15,507 bases of DNA, taken from positions 1-15,507 of the forward strand of contig CAZDFD010000097.1 in assembly GCA_964504655.1 (NCBI GenBank), in the 5' to 3' direction. Origin of the DNA: JANXAZ01 sp964504655 (GTDB lineage Bacteria > Pseudomonadota > Alphaproteobacteria > Geminicoccales > Geminicoccaceae). The position numbers and the translations under genes were made by a program. How positions within the stretch are numbered: position 1 is the stretch's first letter; each line of letters opens with the position of its first letter. Under the pieces are notes generated by a model. That model was not told where the DNA came from. It did no database searches and was given only the letters and a program-made list of their open reading frames with translations. Of this stretch, positions 14,563 to 15,507 are shown piece by piece.

Positions 14563-14591
14563 TTGACCACCGCTGCCGACGGCCCTTTGCT
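14563..14591 (+). promoter_or_regulatory. Candidate sigma70-type promoter for acpS
   Basis: TTGACC (14563-14568, 5 of 6 matches) and TTTGCT (14586-14591, 3 of 6) are separated by 17 bases in the 108-base gap after the YifB/ComM gene. The start of transcription would fall near 14598, giving a short leader that contains AGGAG (14619-14623) before the acpS GTG. Confidence 0.35.
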
Positions 14592-14633
14592 GGAGGGCGC
14601 CTCGGGACGGCCGGAGGCAGGAGCGGACCCTCG

Positions 14634-15128
14634 GTGATCCTCGGTCTCGGCAGCGATCTCGTCGACATCCGCCGGGTCGAGCGGACGCTCGCCCGGTTCG
14701 GCGAGCGCTTCACCCGGCGCTGCTTCACGGCGGTCGAGCGGGCCCGCTGCGACGCGCGGGCGGCGCGCGCGGAGGGCTATGCCCGCCGCTACGCCGCCAA
14801 GGAGGCCTGCGCCAAGGCGCTCGGCACCGGCTTCGGCCGGGGCGTGTTCTGGCGCGACATCGGGATCGTCAACCGGCCCGGCGGCCAGCCGACCGTGGAG
14901 CTCACCGGCGGGGCCGCGGCGCGGCTCGCCGCGATCACCCCGCCGGGCATGCGCGCCGAGATCGCGGTCAGCCTCACCGACGAGCCGCCGCTGGCGCAGG
15001 CGATCGTCCTGATCACCGCGGTGCCGCTGCCGGCCGATGCGAACTTGTCGCAGTCGGTGGGCTCCGCTACTGTGACGGCGTTGCGAGCCGACCGGGCCGG
15101 TCCGGGCGCACGGACCGGCGGGGCCTGA
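14634..15128 (+). CDS. acpS: Holo-[acyl-carrier-protein] synthase
   Basis: Transfers 4'-phosphopantetheine from CoA to the serine of apo-ACP, activating it for fatty acid synthesis. The magnesium ligands are visible: D8 in ILGLGSDLVDIRRVER and E57 in RRYAAKEACAKALGTG. Other family marks are FTRRCFT (26-32), GVFWRDIGI (70-78) and AEIAVSLTDE (108-117). The GTG start at 14634 gives the exact family N-terminus, with AGGAG 10 bases upstream. The product has 164 aa, longer than the usual 120-140; the final 30 residues or so (from PLPADANLSQ) do not match the family fold. That tail overlaps a promoter-like pair for lepB. acpS beside lepB is typical of alphaproteobacteria. The function is secure; the tail is of unknown meaning. 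Confidence 0.96.
   Translation: MILGLGSDLVDIRRVERTLARFGERFTRRCFTAVERARCDARAARAEGYARRYAAKEACAKALGTGFGRGVFWRDIGIVNRPGGQPTVELTGGAAARLAAITPPGMRAEIAVSLTDEPPLAQAIVLITAVPLPADANLSQSVGSATVTALRADRAGPGARTGGA
15045..15073 (+). promoter_or_regulatory. Candidate promoter for lepB inside the acpS 3' end
   Basis: TTGTCG (15045-15050) and TACTGT (15068-15073) are spaced by 17 bases, with 4 of 6 consensus matches for each hexamer. The pair lies within the acpS tail and ends 110 bases before the lepB ATG. It would give lepB and the genes after it an independent start. Confidence 0.35.
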
Positions 15129-15183
15129 TCCGACCAAGAGCCGTGCTGCGGAACGTTCCCCGAGGAGTGGAGCGAGCCGATTC

Positions 15184-15507
15184 ATGCACGAGCCCATCGC
15201 GATGCCCGAGCGCCGCAGCGGCAGCCTGGTCGAGACCGTCAAGACGCTCGTCTACGCGGTGGCGATCGCGCTCTTCGTCCGAACCTTCCTCTACGAGCCC
15301 TTCAACATCCCGTCCGGGTCGATGAAGCCGACGCTGCTCGTGGGCGACTACCTGTTCGTGTCCAAGTTCGCCTACGGCTACAGCCGCTACTCGCTGCCCT
15401 TCAGTCTGCCGGTGTTCGAGGGCCGGATCTTCGGGAGCCTGCCCGAGCGCGGCGACGTCGCCGTGTTCAAGCTGCCGTCCGACAACCGCACCGACTACAT
15501 CAAGCGG
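15184..15507 (+). CDS. lepB: Signal peptidase I, N-terminal part (runs off right edge)
   Basis: Inner-membrane serine protease that removes signal peptides from exported proteins in the periplasm. The first 108 codons are present. A membrane helix lies at about 18-34 (KTLVYAVAIALFVRTFL). Both catalytic residues are in view: S46 in FNIPSGSMKPTLLVGDY and K107 in the terminal DYIKR, equivalent to E. coli S90 and K145. RGDVAVFKLP (89-98) is also a family motif. The ATG at 15184 has GAGGAG and GGAG 12-17 bases upstream; an in-frame ATG at 15202 is an alternative. The gene follows acpS by 55 bases. The remaining C-terminal domain lies beyond the window. The call is secure. Confidence 0.97.
   Translation, partial: MHEPIAMPERRSGSLVETVKTLVYAVAIALFVRTFLYEPFNIPSGSMKPTLLVGDYLFVSKFAYGYSRYSLPFSLPVFEGRIFGSLPERGDVAVFKLPSDNRTDYIKR

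Noticed and set aside
10194..15242. A 1682-codon open minus-strand frame
   Set aside because: It is antisense to rpoZ, rel, the YifB/ComM gene and acpS, all with clear catalytic motifs. Its Arg/Gly/Ala/His-rich translation resembles no protein.
1..15507. CRISPR array, tRNA, rRNA, insertion sequence or toxin-antitoxin pair
   Set aside because: Reading both strands showed no regularly spaced repeats, cloverleaf-like sequences, transposase motifs or paired small genes.

Overview
The window is very GC-rich, densely packed bacterial DNA. Gene content and order point to an alphaproteobacterium, possibly Rhodospirillales or Geminicoccales-like (inference only). The strongest clues are the run dapA, smpB ... 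NYN-domain gene, rpoZ, bifunctional rel ... acpS, lepB, and MotA/MotB of alphaproteobacterial type. No rRNA, tRNA, insertion sequence, phage gene or CRISPR array was seen. Most of the window is core housekeeping DNA. It is interrupted by a 100-base run of N (8976-9075), which marks an assembly gap of unknown true size.

Left part, minus strand (1-4461): the 5' end of a membrane pyrophosphatase gene (hppA) runs off the left edge. Upstream of it lies a compact three-gene operon transcribed leftward: a lipoprotein lytic transglycosylase, an L-2-haloacid-dehalogenase-like HAD enzyme, and a PLP-dependent threonine/serine dehydratase with serine-racemase-like signatures. These three genes are joined by 4-base GTGA and ATGA stop/start overlaps. 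A 119-base divergent intergenic region separates this operon from dapA.

Middle, plus strand (4581-8897): dapA (lysine/diaminopimelate synthesis) and smpB (trans-translation) are nearly fused, with a 10-base gap. They are followed by motA-motB, a flagellar stator pair only 3 bases apart, and an alpha/beta hydrolase whose start codon is unclear. The hydrolase is followed by about 490 bases without a confident gene, including the N gap.

Right part: a NYN-domain (LabA-like) putative nuclease gene on the minus strand diverges from rpoZ (RNA polymerase omega). On the plus strand come rpoZ, rel (ppGpp synthetase/hydrolase), a YifB/ComM-family AAA+ ATPase, acpS (holo-ACP synthase) and the 5' part of lepB (signal peptidase I), which runs off the right edge. 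The rpoZ-rel pair joins transcription to the stringent response; acpS and lepB serve lipid synthesis and protein export.

I found no convincing undescribed system. The points most worth a second look are the racemase-like signature residues of the dehydratase, the fully conserved dehalogenase active site inside a cell-wall operon, the N gap with ambiguous coding signal on its flanks, the hydrolase start, and hairpins placed over a promoter element and a stop codon.
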